Source: Flavobacterium cupreum
GTDB taxonomy: Bacteria > Bacteroidota > Bacteroidia > Flavobacteriales > Flavobacteriaceae
Length of the DNA stretch: 64,000 nt
Reading direction: 5' to 3'
Assembly (NCBI RefSeq): GCF_003996965.1
Contig: NZ_QWDM01000017.1
Span: forward strand, 62,001-126,000
The notes beneath the pieces are model-generated. The model was not told where the DNA came from. It saw only the letters and a list, made by a program, of their open reading frames with translations, and made no database searches. The position numbers were made by a program, and so were the translations under genes. Each line of letters opens with the position of its first letter. Position 1 is the first letter of the stretch. Below are positions 34,848 through 42,643 of this stretch, in pieces.

Positions 34848-34858
34848 TTTTCAGTCTC

Positions 34859-34876
34859 TCCCGATAGCTATCGGGA
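34859..34876. repeat. 18-bp perfect palindrome TCCCGATAGCTATCGGGA
   Basis: The palindrome lies 12 nt after the DUF4136 stop. It could fold into a 7-bp stem with an AGCT loop but has only a weak T-run after it. It is either a terminator of the DUF4136 gene or a dispersed CCCGATAG-type repeat; the motif CCCGATAG also occurs in the repeat at 20143. Confidence 0.5.
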
Positions 34877-34903
34877 TCCGTTTTGTAAAACCTGAAACAG
34901 TTC

Positions 34904-34936
34904 TTTGATTACTTTACAAAATAATTAATACATTTG
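34904..34936 (+). promoter_or_regulatory. Promoter of the ilvA leader transcript
   Basis: TTTG (34904-34907), a 21-nt spacer and TACATTTG (34929-34936) match both Bacteroidota promoter elements. Transcription should start near 34943, just before the leader ORF. Confidence 0.65.
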
Positions 34937-34954
34937 TTTTTCAAACAACCAGAA

Positions 34955-35011
34955 ATGTCAAACTTAAATAACATTAGTATCGTGATTAACATTATTGCAA
35001 TTCAGCAGTAA
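34955..35011 (+). CDS. Isoleucine-rich leader peptide of ilvA
   Basis: This is an 18-codon ORF reading MSNLNNISIVINIIAIQQ. Six of its 18 residues are Ile, plus one Val and one Leu. It sits between a good promoter and an intrinsic terminator upstream of ilvA, the first enzyme of isoleucine synthesis. Such a peptide is the classical sensor in amino-acid attenuation: scarce charged tRNA-Ile makes the ribosome pause on these codons. It is too short to be called by length-based gene finding. Expression is not shown, but the codon content and position are hard to explain otherwise. Confidence 0.8.
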   Translation: MSNLNNISIVINIIAIQQ

Positions 35012-35084
35012 TGGCGAGGTGTTATATAAAGAAGTAAACAAATACAATTTATCAAACCTCCCAATTCGGGAGGTTTTTTTTATT
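34990..35084 (+). promoter_or_regulatory. Transcription attenuator structures before ilvA
   Basis: Arms 34990-34998 (CATTATTGC) and 35005-35013 (GCAGTAATG) form a 9-bp pause hairpin overlapping the last Ile codon and stop of the leader ORF. GAGGT at 35016-35020 can pair with ACCTC at 35056-35060, the left arm of the terminator, plus ATA with TAT further in, as an antiterminator. A ribosome at the leader stop would cover GAGGT and let the terminator form. A ribosome stalled on Ile codons would free it. The antiterminator pairing is short, so it is inferred. Confidence 0.65.
35054..35084 (+). terminator. Attenuator terminator before ilvA
   Basis: AAACCTCCC (35054-35062), loop AATTC and GGGAGGTTT (35068-35076) are followed by an uninterrupted T-run. 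It lies over 200 nt after the DUF4136 stop but directly downstream of the Ile leader ORF, so it belongs to the leader. Confidence 0.88.
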
Positions 35085-35101
35085 TAAACATAGTGCATTA
35101 A

Positions 35102-35170
35102 TTTTTGCCACAGATTTCACAGATTCTCACAGATTAAAATCTTTTTAAATCAATTAATCTGTGGCAAAAA
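35102..35170. repeat. Inverted repeat GCCACAGATT...AATCTGTGGC
   Basis: Perfect 15-nt ends, TTTTTGCCACAGATT (35102-35116) and its complement (35156-35170), enclose further CACAGATT copies. It lies between the attenuator and the ilvA start. It resembles the GCCACGAAT elements at 42403-42615. Confidence 0.75.
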
Positions 35171-35182
35171 AAAACAAAAATT

Positions 35183-36427
35183 ATGAATTTATTTAACGAA
35201 GTCCTTACTGCTAAAAAGCAGCTCGAAAATGTAGTGGCCGCTACTCCACTGACACAAAACCTGAACCTTTCAGACGAATTTAAATCGACTATTTTATTGA
35301 AAAGAGAAGATTTACAAATTGTGCGGTCGTATAAAATCAGAGGAGCTTACAATAAGATTTCTTCGTTAGACGAAAGTGAAAAAGCAACCGGAATTGTTTG
35401 TGCCAGTGCTGGAAATCACGCCCAGGGAGTTGCATATTCTTGTAATTTACTACACATACAAGGTAAAATCTACATGCCTAAGACCACTCCAAAGCAAAAA
35501 GTAAAACAAGTGCAGCTCTTCGGAAAATCATTTGTAGAGATAGTTCTTACCGGAGATACTTTTGATGATGCCTATGCCTCAGCAACAGCAGATGCCATCA
35601 AAAACCATAAAATATTTATTCATCCTTTCGATGACATAAAAGTAATGGCCGGTCAGGGAACTGTTGGATTAGAAATCCTTGACGCCTTTAAAGAACCTAT
35701 AGATTATGTTTTCGTTCCCATTGGCGGCGGCGGACTGGCTTCCGGTTTGTCGGAAGTTTTCAAACAACTGAGCCCGGAAACCAAAATTATCGGTGTAGAA
35801 CCAAAAGGAGCCCCTTCGATGAAAAATTCTATTCAGGAAAACAAAAACACAGCCCTTACTACCATTGATAAATTTGTTGACGGAGCCGCCGTAAAACAAG
35901 TGGGCGATATGACTTTTGAAATTTGCCGCGAAAACCTGGACGACATTATTCTGGTTCCCGAAGGAAAAGTCTGCACTACAATTTTAAGATTGTACAACGA
36001 AGAGGCCATGGTTGTCGAGCCGGCAGGAGCTTTGACGATTGCAGCATTAGATTTTTATAAGGATAAAATTAAAGGCAAAAACGTCGTCTGCGTAGTAAGC
36101 GGGAGTAATAATGACATCGAAAGAACCGCTGAAATAAAAGAACGTTCTCTGCTTTACGAGGGACTGATGCATTATTTTATGATTCAGTTTCCACAGCGTC
36201 CAGGTGCGTTAAAGGAATTAGTAAACAATATTTTAGGGCCCGATGATGATATCACTTACTTTCAGTTTGCGAAAAAAAACAGCCGTGAAGTTGGGTCTGT
36301 AGTTGTTGGTCTGGAACTGAAAAACAAAAAGGATATTTTCGACATTAAAATGAATATGACCAAAAATGGTTTTGAATTCCAGTACCTGAATGACAATCAG
36401 GATTTGTTTACGCAGTTAATCGGTTAA
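35183..36427 (+). CDS. ilvA: Threonine ammonia-lyase (biosynthetic threonine deaminase)
   Basis: A 414-residue fold-type II PLP enzyme that converts threonine to 2-oxobutanoate, the first committed step of isoleucine synthesis. The PLP lysine lies in IVRSYKIRGAYNK (about 47-59), followed by CASAGNHAQGVAY (about 73-85) and the phosphate loop PIGGGGLASG (about 179-188). The C-terminal ACT-like regulatory domain (about 325-414) contains FPQRPGALKELVNNILGPDDDITYFQFAKK, so feedback control by isoleucine is likely. An Ile-rich leader and attenuator precede it. It is not next to ilvDBNC here. Confidence 0.95.
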   Translation: MNLFNEVLTAKKQLENVVAATPLTQNLNLSDEFKSTILLKREDLQIVRSYKIRGAYNKISSLDESEKATGIVCASAGNHAQGVAYSCNLLHIQGKIYMPKTTPKQKVKQVQLFGKSFVEIVLTGDTFDDAYASATADAIKNHKIFIHPFDDIKVMAGQGTVGLEILDAFKEPIDYVFVPIGGGGLASGLSEVFKQLSPETKIIGVEPKGAPSMKNSIQENKNTALTTIDKFVDGAAVKQVGDMTFEICRENLDDIILVPEGKVCTTILRLYNEEAMVVEPAGALTIAALDFYKDKIKGKNVVCVVSGSNNDIERTAEIKERSLLYEGLMHYFMIQFPQRPGALKELVNNILGPDDDITYFQFAKKNSREVGSVVVGLELKNKKDIFDIKMNMTKNGFEFQYLNDNQDLFTQLIG

Positions 36428-36435
36428 TTCAAGGA

Positions 36436-36468
36436 AAATAAAAAGGCTGCCTGATACCAGACAGCCTT
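36436..36468 (-). terminator. Intrinsic terminator between ilvA and the GH30 gene
   Basis: AAGGCTG (36443-36449) pairs with CAGCCTT (36462-36468). An inner CTG-ATAC-CAG hairpin is separated by one mismatch. The better T-run is on the minus strand, so it mainly serves the GH30 gene. Confidence 0.7.
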
Positions 36469-36509
36469 TCAAATCAAATAAAAACTACTAACTAATTATA
36501 GATTTGAAT

Positions 36510-38663
36510 TTATTGTTTTAGGACTTTTTTGGAATAAGTCCCTTTGTCATCACTAATTTTAACAATGTAAAGTCCTACCGGTAATTTTGAAATTTCGATT
36601 TCAGATGGATTTCCTTTCACAAAACTTAGCGGTTTTTTCAATACACTCTGTCCCGAAATAGTAAAGACTTCTACGGATCCGTCGCCTTGATGATTGGTAC
36701 CGATTTTTAAATAATCATTCGTTTCATTGATAAAAATGGTCCTGTCACTGCTCTCCGTTTCTGCAGCAACATCTTTTGTTATAGCATTTTTGGCCGTGGA
36801 TTCGACCTGCACCAACTGCCATTGCTGATTTAAACCTCCGGTATACGCCCAAACCTGAATGTTGGCGCCATTGGCAGTTGAAACATTTTCAACATCAAGT
36901 GATTTCCCGCTGTTGACATTGATGATTTTATAGTAACCTCCTCCAAGACTGGTCACCGTCCATTTGAATTCATTTGTAGCAGCGAAAGTTTTTTGCACCA
37001 CTTTTACGCCATCACCGGTACCGTTATTTTCGGTAGTCAGGTACATTTGAGTTGATTTCACAATAATATAATAATTGCCACTTCCGGCCGACACAAATTT
37101 CCAACGCTGATTGTTTCCTCCGCCGTTTGTAATATCATATTGCTGAATTCTGCTGCCGCTTGTGGTAGCATTATCTGCTACATCCAATCCTTTGTTACTG
37201 TTTCTGGAAATGATATTGTAATAGCCCGGAAAACCAGTTGGCGGCGGTGTTCCTGCACCCCAAGTAAATGTCACTGCCGAGGATCCGGGAACTGTGTAAT
37301 CAAAAGCAGATGATCCTGAAACGATTCTTATATTATTGGATCCGCCGGAGTTATATACGACAAGTGCAATCGATCCGTCAGGATTTTTGAACCCTGCAGA
37401 AACTATATTGCCGTTTGTACTGGAGGAGTTAATTCTTAGAGCACCCGGCTTAACAAATTTCGAAATCTGCCCAATAATATAATAGGCTACATTTTTAGTA
37501 TAACTGGTACTATTATTTACGGTAATAGCTCCGAGACAAGTGTTGCATCCGCCCGGAGTGCGTGGTCCTAAACCTGAATTATTTGCTGCGTTCCATTCCA
37601 GGACCGTTTTTGCCCAGTTATTGGTACTTCCGATCACCACATTTTGCATGTGCCAGCCGAAATCTCCACTAAAACTCCCACCCGATCCGGTGTATTGTTC
37701 GGTAAAATAAACATTTTTATTGGTCGCATTCCGTACTGTAGACATAGCCGAAATATTTCCTAAATACAAGTGAAAAGCTGCGCCATCCACATAGCTGCTA
37801 TTGTTTAAAACATCAATAGGATAAGCTGTATTGTCGCAATTATGATCAAAAGCTATGATTTTTATATTTCCGTAACCAGCTGATGCCATTTGTGGGCCCA
37901 ATTGAGTATTAATAAAATTCTTTTGTTCGGTTGAATTCATTAACATACTTGGTTCGTTATTTGGATTTTCAGGTTCGTTTTGAGGCGTAATCCCCCAAAT
38001 CGAAATCCCCTGCGCCTGCATGGCTGCAAAATATTTTACAAAATATCTCGCGTAAGCAGCATAATATTGTGTCTGCAAACTTCCGCCAACCCAAGAGTTA
38101 TTAGTCTTCATCCAGCGTGGCGCTGACCATGGAGTGGCTAATATTTTTATATTTGGATTAATGAGCAGAATCTTTTTTATAATCGGAATCAAATATGTCA
38201 AATCTGGTCCGTTCAGGCTAAAATTATTCATATTGACATCACCCGATGTTTCATTATAACTATAAGACGAGCTGCTTAAATCAGATGCTGCGATACTAAT
38301 TCTCACCACACTGGCATTTAGACCCGTTGTCGGATTGTACAGATCATTTAGTAATTGATTTTGCTGAGTCGCAGCCATTCCGCTGATCACTTCACAACTT
38401 CCTTCTGTAAGGGTATACCCAAATCCGTCCATGGTCTGGTAAGTCGTTGAAGGATTAATGGTTACCGTTGAGGGATTGCTTCCTGAATTGGCACCAAAAT
38501 TTACATTGGTTTGCTGTTGTAATAATTTGGACTGGTCTCCTGTAGTCACCCACGGTGTGACTGTCTGTGCATTTGTCTTAGCAGTGAAGAGAAATAAAAT
38601 AATGATTGGTATCATTATACCAGACTTTATTCGGCTTTTGGTTTTTGGGGTAGTTTTGTTCAT
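36510..38663 (-). CDS. Secreted GH30 glycosidase with ricin-type lectin and T9SS sorting domain
   Basis: A 717-residue multidomain enzyme with a signal peptide (to ...TAKTNAQ). The GH30 TIM barrel plus beta-domain follows (about 35-470), with acid/base E230 in TPQNEPE and nucleophile E322 in YFTEQYTG. A ricin B-type lectin domain lies at about 485-625 with repeated LDVADN/LDVENV and Q.W motifs. The C-terminal type IX secretion sorting domain has the GLYIVKISDDKGTYSKKVLK end. GH30 enzymes cleave beta-1,6-glucans, xylan or glucosylceramides; the substrate is undecided. I used ATG 38663; a longer frame begins only with TTG. Confidence 0.92.
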   Translation of the reverse strand: MNKTTPKTKSRIKSGIMIPIIILFLFTAKTNAQTVTPWVTTGDQSKLLQQQTNVNFGANSGSNPSTVTINPSTTYQTMDGFGYTLTEGSCEVISGMAATQQNQLLNDLYNPTTGLNASVVRISIAASDLSSSSYSYNETSGDVNMNNFSLNGPDLTYLIPIIKKILLINPNIKILATPWSAPRWMKTNNSWVGGSLQTQYYAAYARYFVKYFAAMQAQGISIWGITPQNEPENPNNEPSMLMNSTEQKNFINTQLGPQMASAGYGNIKIIAFDHNCDNTAYPIDVLNNSSYVDGAAFHLYLGNISAMSTVRNATNKNVYFTEQYTGSGGSFSGDFGWHMQNVVIGSTNNWAKTVLEWNAANNSGLGPRTPGGCNTCLGAITVNNSTSYTKNVAYYIIGQISKFVKPGALRINSSSTNGNIVSAGFKNPDGSIALVVYNSGGSNNIRIVSGSSAFDYTVPGSSAVTFTWGAGTPPPTGFPGYYNIISRNSNKGLDVADNATTSGSRIQQYDITNGGGNNQRWKFVSAGSGNYYIIVKSTQMYLTTENNGTGDGVKVVQKTFAATNEFKWTVTSLGGGYYKIINVNSGKSLDVENVSTANGANIQVWAYTGGLNQQWQLVQVESTAKNAITKDVAAETESSDRTIFINETNDYLKIGTNHQGDGSVEVFTISGQSVLKKPLSFVKGNPSEIEISKLPVGLYIVKISDDKGTYSKKVLKQ

Positions 38664-38726
38664 TTTTTTAAGGTTTTGATAATTTAATTTTTCTTTATTT
38701 TTAAGATTAATTTTATTAATTAACCT

Positions 38727-38755
38727 CAAATTTATGTTAATTTTTATTAAAACAA
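38727..38755 (-). promoter_or_regulatory. Candidate promoter of the GH30 gene
   Basis: The minus strand reads TTG (38753-38755), an 18-nt spacer and TAAATTTG (38727-38734). Both Bacteroidota elements are present at good spacing. The untranslated leader would be about 57 nt. Confidence 0.6.
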
Positions 38756-39002
38756 TAATTTACAAACTTAACAAAAACACATCAAAACAGCCATAAAACC
38801 TTACAAAAGCATATCTGTTTAAATATTATAACATTGAATAACAGTATTTTAAACATAAATAACTATTGTGACGAAAAGTAGATTATACATCAAAATCAGT
38901 TTTACTGAAAAAGAATAACAAAAAGCTTTATTTTAAAAAAATATAAAATCAAAAAGTGCTGTTAAATGATAAATATCACAAAATAAACCCTCTCTTATAT
39001 TG

Positions 39003-39010
39003 TATTTTTG
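39003..39010 (+). promoter_or_regulatory. Candidate -7 element of the globin gene
   Basis: TATTTTTG matches TAnnTTTG and lies 24 nt before ATG 39035. It overlaps a TTG that a gene finder could mistake for a start codon. Confidence 0.5.
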
Positions 39011-39034
39011 CAATTGAATTTTACCTTTTTACAC

Positions 39035-39418
39035 ATGGCAACTCAGGATATTTCAAGCTTAGGCGATATTAAACTTTTAGTGAATACTTTTTATGCAAAA
39101 GTGCAGGAAGATGATTTAATCGGTCCGATTTTTAATGAGAGGATGCTGGGCAGATGGCCGGAGCATCTGGAAAAGATGTATCGTTTTTGGCAGACCATTT
39201 TGTTAGAAGAACATACATATTCCGGAAGTCCTTTCCCTCCACATAAACAGTTACCGGTCAATCAGACTCATTTTGATCGCTGGATGGAAATCTTTACAGC
39301 AACTGTCGACTTTTTGTTTGTCGGTAAATTAGCCGATGAAGCTAAAGTCCGTGCAGCAAATATGGCCTACATGTTCAATTATAAAATTGAGTATTTCAGG
39401 AATGCCGAAAATATCTAG
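39035..39418 (+). CDS. Group III truncated haemoglobin
   Basis: A 127-residue globin. It has DISSLGDIKLLVNTFYAKVQEDDLIGPIFNERM, then the group III signature MYRFWQTILLEEHTYSGSPFPPHKQLPVNQTHFDRWMEIF, in which the proximal haem His lies in the HFDRW segment. These proteins bind oxygen or nitric oxide through haem; the role is often NO or oxygen handling. I chose ATG 39035 because the upstream TTG lies within the promoter. The next gene (aromatic hydroxylase, oxygen-dependent) follows 155 nt later and may or may not share a transcript. Confidence 0.92.
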   Translation: MATQDISSLGDIKLLVNTFYAKVQEDDLIGPIFNERMLGRWPEHLEKMYRFWQTILLEEHTYSGSPFPPHKQLPVNQTHFDRWMEIFTATVDFLFVGKLADEAKVRAANMAYMFNYKIEYFRNAENI

Positions 39419-39573
39419 TCTGATAGGCGGGCCAAAAAAGCTATTCGCGATCTGCCTGCTGAACTCACGAAAAACGCAATAAAAAATCATTTCGGACAAA
39501 AAAAATCTAACGAATAGCAAAAAATAGCTGTGTAAATTCGTAATTTTACATTCTAATCTACAACGTTTTCGAA

Positions 39574-41331
39574 ATGAATGCCAATATTGAATCAAACCCG
39601 TTATTAGACCGATTGCCTAAACATTTAAAGCAATTCATTAAACCTCAGGATTATAGCGATTACACACCTATAAATCAAGCAGTTTGGCGCTATGTGATGC
39701 GTAAAAATGTGGATTATTTATCAAAAGTGGCCCATCATTCTTACCTGGATGGTCTGCGAAAAACGGGAATTGAAATAGATTCTATTCCTAGTATGTATGG
39801 CATGAACCGGATTCTGACCGAAATTGGCTGGGCTGCGGTTGCGGTTGACGGATTTATTCCGCCTAATGCTTTTATGGAATTTCAGGCGTACAACGTTTTG
39901 GTTATCGCATCAGATATCAGACAATTGGAACATATCGAATACACACCTGCACCGGACATTATCCACGAAGGTGCCGGCCACGCTCCTATTATTGCCAATC
40001 CGGAATATGCGGAATACCTGCGACGTTTTGGAGAAATTGGCTGCAAAGCTATTTCATCGCATAAAGATTATCAGATGTACGAAGCGATTCGCCTGCTTTC
40101 TATTTTGAAGGAAGCCGAAGATACGCCACAGGAAAAAATCGACGAAGCCGAAAAAGCAGTTGCTGATTTACAAAACAACATGGGCGAGTTATCTGAAATG
40201 GCCCAGATTAGGAATCTGCATTGGTGGACGGTTGAATACGGACTGATCGGAACGGTTGAGGATCCGAAGATATACGGTGCCGGATTGCTTTCGTCTATTG
40301 GCGAAAGTGCCTGGTGTATGACCGACAATGTGAAGAAAATCCCTTACGATATTTCAGCAGCGAATCAGAATTTTGATATTACACAATTACAGCCCCAATT
40401 ATATGTAACTCCCAATTTCTCTTACCTGAGTTTGATATTGGAAGAATTTGCCAATAAAATGGCTTTGCGCACCGGAGGAATTTCCGGGATAAACAAACTG
40501 ATTCATTCGAATGCTTTAGGCACAATTGAACTAAGTACAGGCTTACAGGTTTCTGGTGTTTTTACCAATGTGATTGAAGACGAAGGAAAACCTGTCTATA
40601 TTCAGACCACCGGAAAAACAGCTTTGGCGTACCGTGAAAAAGAATTAGTAGGCCACGGGACTTTGACACATCCGGAAGGATTCGGAAGTCCGATTGGGAA
40701 ACTGAAAGGTTTTAATCTCGCGATTGAAGATATGAGTCCAAAGGATTTACAGGCCTATAACATTGTTGAAAATGAAGCTGTAAAACTAGAGTTTGAAGGC
40801 AATATTATTGTGGAAGGTGAAATTATTACCGGCTCCAGAAACCTGCACGGAGAAATCATCCTGATCAGTTTCAGGAATTGTACGGTAACACATGGCGAGA
40901 CCGTATTGTTTCAGCCTGAATGGGGAAATTACGATATGGCCATTGGCAAAAAAGTCGTTTCGGCATTTTCAGGACCAGCTGATGTTAATAGTTTTGACCT
41001 CATTAATAGTGTTCCCACAACAACAACCATAAAAGCAAAACATACTGACGAACGTGATGAATTAGAAACGCTATATCAGACTATTCGCCTGATCAGAGAA
41101 AATAAAAATTCAATAACAGAAGTGAAATCTGTCTTTGAAAAACTTAAAAATAATCATGCTAACGATTGGCTGCTTTCGGTAGAAATCGCGGAGCTTCTGA
41201 AAAATTCGGATGATACTGCGTTACTGGAAGAAGTTTTAATTTACCTGGATCAATTGAAGGCAAAACGTCCTGAAGTCGCGCACTTGATTTCGGGTGGTCT
41301 GGATTTGATTTTTGATAAGAAAGCGGTTTAG
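39574..41331 (+). CDS. Aromatic amino acid hydroxylase (phenylalanine 4-monooxygenase type)
   Basis: A 585-residue pterin-dependent monooxygenase. Non-haem iron ligands are H131 and H136 in PDIIHEGAGHAPI and E221 in WWTVEYGLIG. The spacing between the second His and Glu is longer than in the animal or Pseudomonas enzyme because of a charged helical insert (about 180-205). After the catalytic part (to about 330) comes a 250-residue extension unlike the regulatory domains of eukaryotic enzymes. It likely converts phenylalanine to tyrosine, but the Bacteroidota branch is broader. Confidence 0.9.
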   Translation: MNANIESNPLLDRLPKHLKQFIKPQDYSDYTPINQAVWRYVMRKNVDYLSKVAHHSYLDGLRKTGIEIDSIPSMYGMNRILTEIGWAAVAVDGFIPPNAFMEFQAYNVLVIASDIRQLEHIEYTPAPDIIHEGAGHAPIIANPEYAEYLRRFGEIGCKAISSHKDYQMYEAIRLLSILKEAEDTPQEKIDEAEKAVADLQNNMGELSEMAQIRNLHWWTVEYGLIGTVEDPKIYGAGLLSSIGESAWCMTDNVKKIPYDISAANQNFDITQLQPQLYVTPNFSYLSLILEEFANKMALRTGGISGINKLIHSNALGTIELSTGLQVSGVFTNVIEDEGKPVYIQTTGKTALAYREKELVGHGTLTHPEGFGSPIGKLKGFNLAIEDMSPKDLQAYNIVENEAVKLEFEGNIIVEGEIITGSRNLHGEIILISFRNCTVTHGETVLFQPEWGNYDMAIGKKVVSAFSGPADVNSFDLINSVPTTTTIKAKHTDERDELETLYQTIRLIRENKNSITEVKSVFEKLKNNHANDWLLSVEIAELLKNSDDTALLEEVLIYLDQLKAKRPEVAHLISGGLDLIFDKKAV

Positions 41332-41702
41332 TTTTTTTTGTTAAATACTAAAGTTTTTGTACTGCTCGATTTTGACGCTGATTTTAGGGATTTAAACTGG
41401 TTTGCACAAGATTTTTTTTGCAGATTTGGACAGATGGAGCAGATTATCTTTTTAGGAAAATGGGTTTGTTCGCGGATTTCACGGATTTAAACTGGTTTCC
41501 GCAGATTTTTTCCCGCAGATGGGGGCAGATGGGCCTGATTTGATTTCACGCAAAGTCGCGAAGGCGCAAAGTTTTCTATGTGTTTTGTGATTCGAAGGAG
41601 GACAACCTAGTGATAGCGAACAGACGAAGTAAAAGATCAAGGATTGATCTGTAGCAAAAAAACCTTAGAACCTTTGTAACTCTGAACCTTTGAACCTTTC
41701 CT
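41332..41702. repeat. Intergenic region filled with degenerate CGCAGATT/CGGATTT repeats
   Basis: These 371 bases hold no supported ORF. They consist of short degenerate units: GGATTTAAACTGGTTT twice (41389 and 41484 regions), CGCAGATTTTTT and CGCAGATGGGGGCAGATG. Then come TTCACGCAAAGTCGCGAAGG and the AACCTTTGAACCTTT run before 41700. They look like decayed members of the inverted-repeat families seen elsewhere in the window. Confidence 0.6.
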
Positions 41703-42332
41703 TTACAATTTCAAATCCTGGTTAAAATCTGTATCCGATTCAATGGTTTTTCCGTTGTACTGTAACTTCCAGCCCATTGAATTGGTTAAGATCAGAATCT
41801 TAGACAGCTCACTGATCAGGCGGTTTTGGGCATTTGATTTAAGGGAAGATTTTTCGATTTTCTTTGCCAGATTGGCTTTAACTGATTTATTAATTTTATT
41901 GTAGTCGTCTCCTGTAAACGGATTTAGTTTACTTTGTTCGACATCATAAAACTGAATATCGGGATTGATTGTTATTTCTTCTTTTGGAATATTCAGAATG
42001 GTAATCGTTTTATTTTTTTCGTCGATATCGTATTTCATTTTATGCAAATCATACGCTACCGTAACATTTGCGTTCACGACAACAAGGGCTTTCTTCTCAA
42101 AAGAAACCATATTCATCAAGTATTTCTGTTGATTTTTATAGGTGATCACTTCTGAAAAATGTCCTTCGGTCACCACTAATTTTCCAACATTTACGATTTG
42201 CTGCTGAATCAGATTGGTGTTATAGTCAATTGTAGAATCATCTTCTTTTTTGAATTGGCAATATTTGAAAGCCAAAATCACAAGAACTACAATTACTGCT
42301 ACGGATAAAATTCTTTTCAGTAAGTTTTGCAT
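41703..42332 (-). CDS. DUF4230 family membrane-anchored protein
   Basis: A 209-residue protein with one N-terminal membrane anchor (SVAVIVVLVILAFKYCQF, about 10-27) and a soluble domain. Features are IVNVGKLVVTEGHFSEVITYKNQ, KKALVVVNANVTVAYDLHKM (the family's 'v..a.v.aGiDL' strand), and an Arg/Leu-rich helix NAQNRLISELSKILILTNSMGWKL near the end. This matches DUF4230, of unknown function, which probably faces the periplasm. Repeats flank the gene on both sides. Confidence 0.85.
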   Translation of the reverse strand: MQNLLKRILSVAVIVVLVILAFKYCQFKKEDDSTIDYNTNLIQQQIVNVGKLVVTEGHFSEVITYKNQQKYLMNMVSFEKKALVVVNANVTVAYDLHKMKYDIDEKNKTITILNIPKEEITINPDIQFYDVEQSKLNPFTGDDYNKINKSVKANLAKKIEKSSLKSNAQNRLISELSKILILTNSMGWKLQYNGKTIESDTDFNQDLKL

Positions 42333-42402
42333 TATAATTTAATTAGTAGACCAATTTACTTCTTTTTTTCAAAAGGATTCTGGTTGGGGTGAAGTTTTTT
42401 TT

Positions 42403-42615
42403 GCCACGAATGGCACGAATTTTCACTAATCTGTGCTTTGTGTTTATTGATAAATTCCACCCGCGCTAATTCGTGTTAATTCGCGTAATTCGCAGCAAAA
42501 ACATTCTGGAATCTTTCTTTGGCCACGAATGGCACGAATTTCCACTAATCTATGCTTTGTATTGATTGATAAATTTCAACAGTTGAAATTCGTGTTAATT
42601 TGTGTAATTCGTGGC
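42403..42615. repeat. Two tandem 94-bp GCCACGAAT inverted-repeat elements
   Basis: Copy 1 (42403-42496) and copy 2 (42522-42615) are both exactly 94 bp, clearly similar along their whole length, and start 119 bp apart. Each begins GCCACGAATGGCACGAATT. Copy 2 ends ATTCGTGGC, the exact complement of its start; copy 1 ends in the diverged AATTCGCAGC. Only this repeat DNA and short linkers fill the 311-base gap between the DUF4230 gene and the tamL stop. Confidence 0.85.
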
Positions 42616-42643
42616 TAAAAAAATTCCTAGCGGAAAAAAAACT

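Larger units (their letters stand above)
34848..35182. other. Intergenic region carrying the ilvA attenuator and a repeat
   Basis: These 335 bases contain, in order, an 18-bp perfect palindrome, a promoter, an Ile-rich leader ORF, an intrinsic terminator and an inverted repeat. Each is listed separately. Confidence 0.7.
38664..39034. other. Divergent intergenic region, GH30 gene and globin
   Basis: These 371 extremely AT-rich bases hold no supported ORF. They contain the promoter of the GH30 gene (left) and of the globin gene (right end). No repeat or structured RNA is obvious. Confidence 0.5.

Noticed and set aside
39008..39034. Extra nine residues at the globin N-terminus
   Set aside because: The first codon would be a TTG that is part of the -7 promoter element; ATG 39035 is better placed.
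41332..41702. Decayed gene or insertion element in the gap after the aromatic hydroxylase
   Set aside because: No reading frame with protein-like content remains and no transposase motif is visible; short degenerate repeats explain the sequence.
42333..42643. CRISPR array, suggested by repeated GCCACGAAT units
   Set aside because: Only two 94-bp copies are present, each is itself palindromic, there are no regular spacers and no cas genes.
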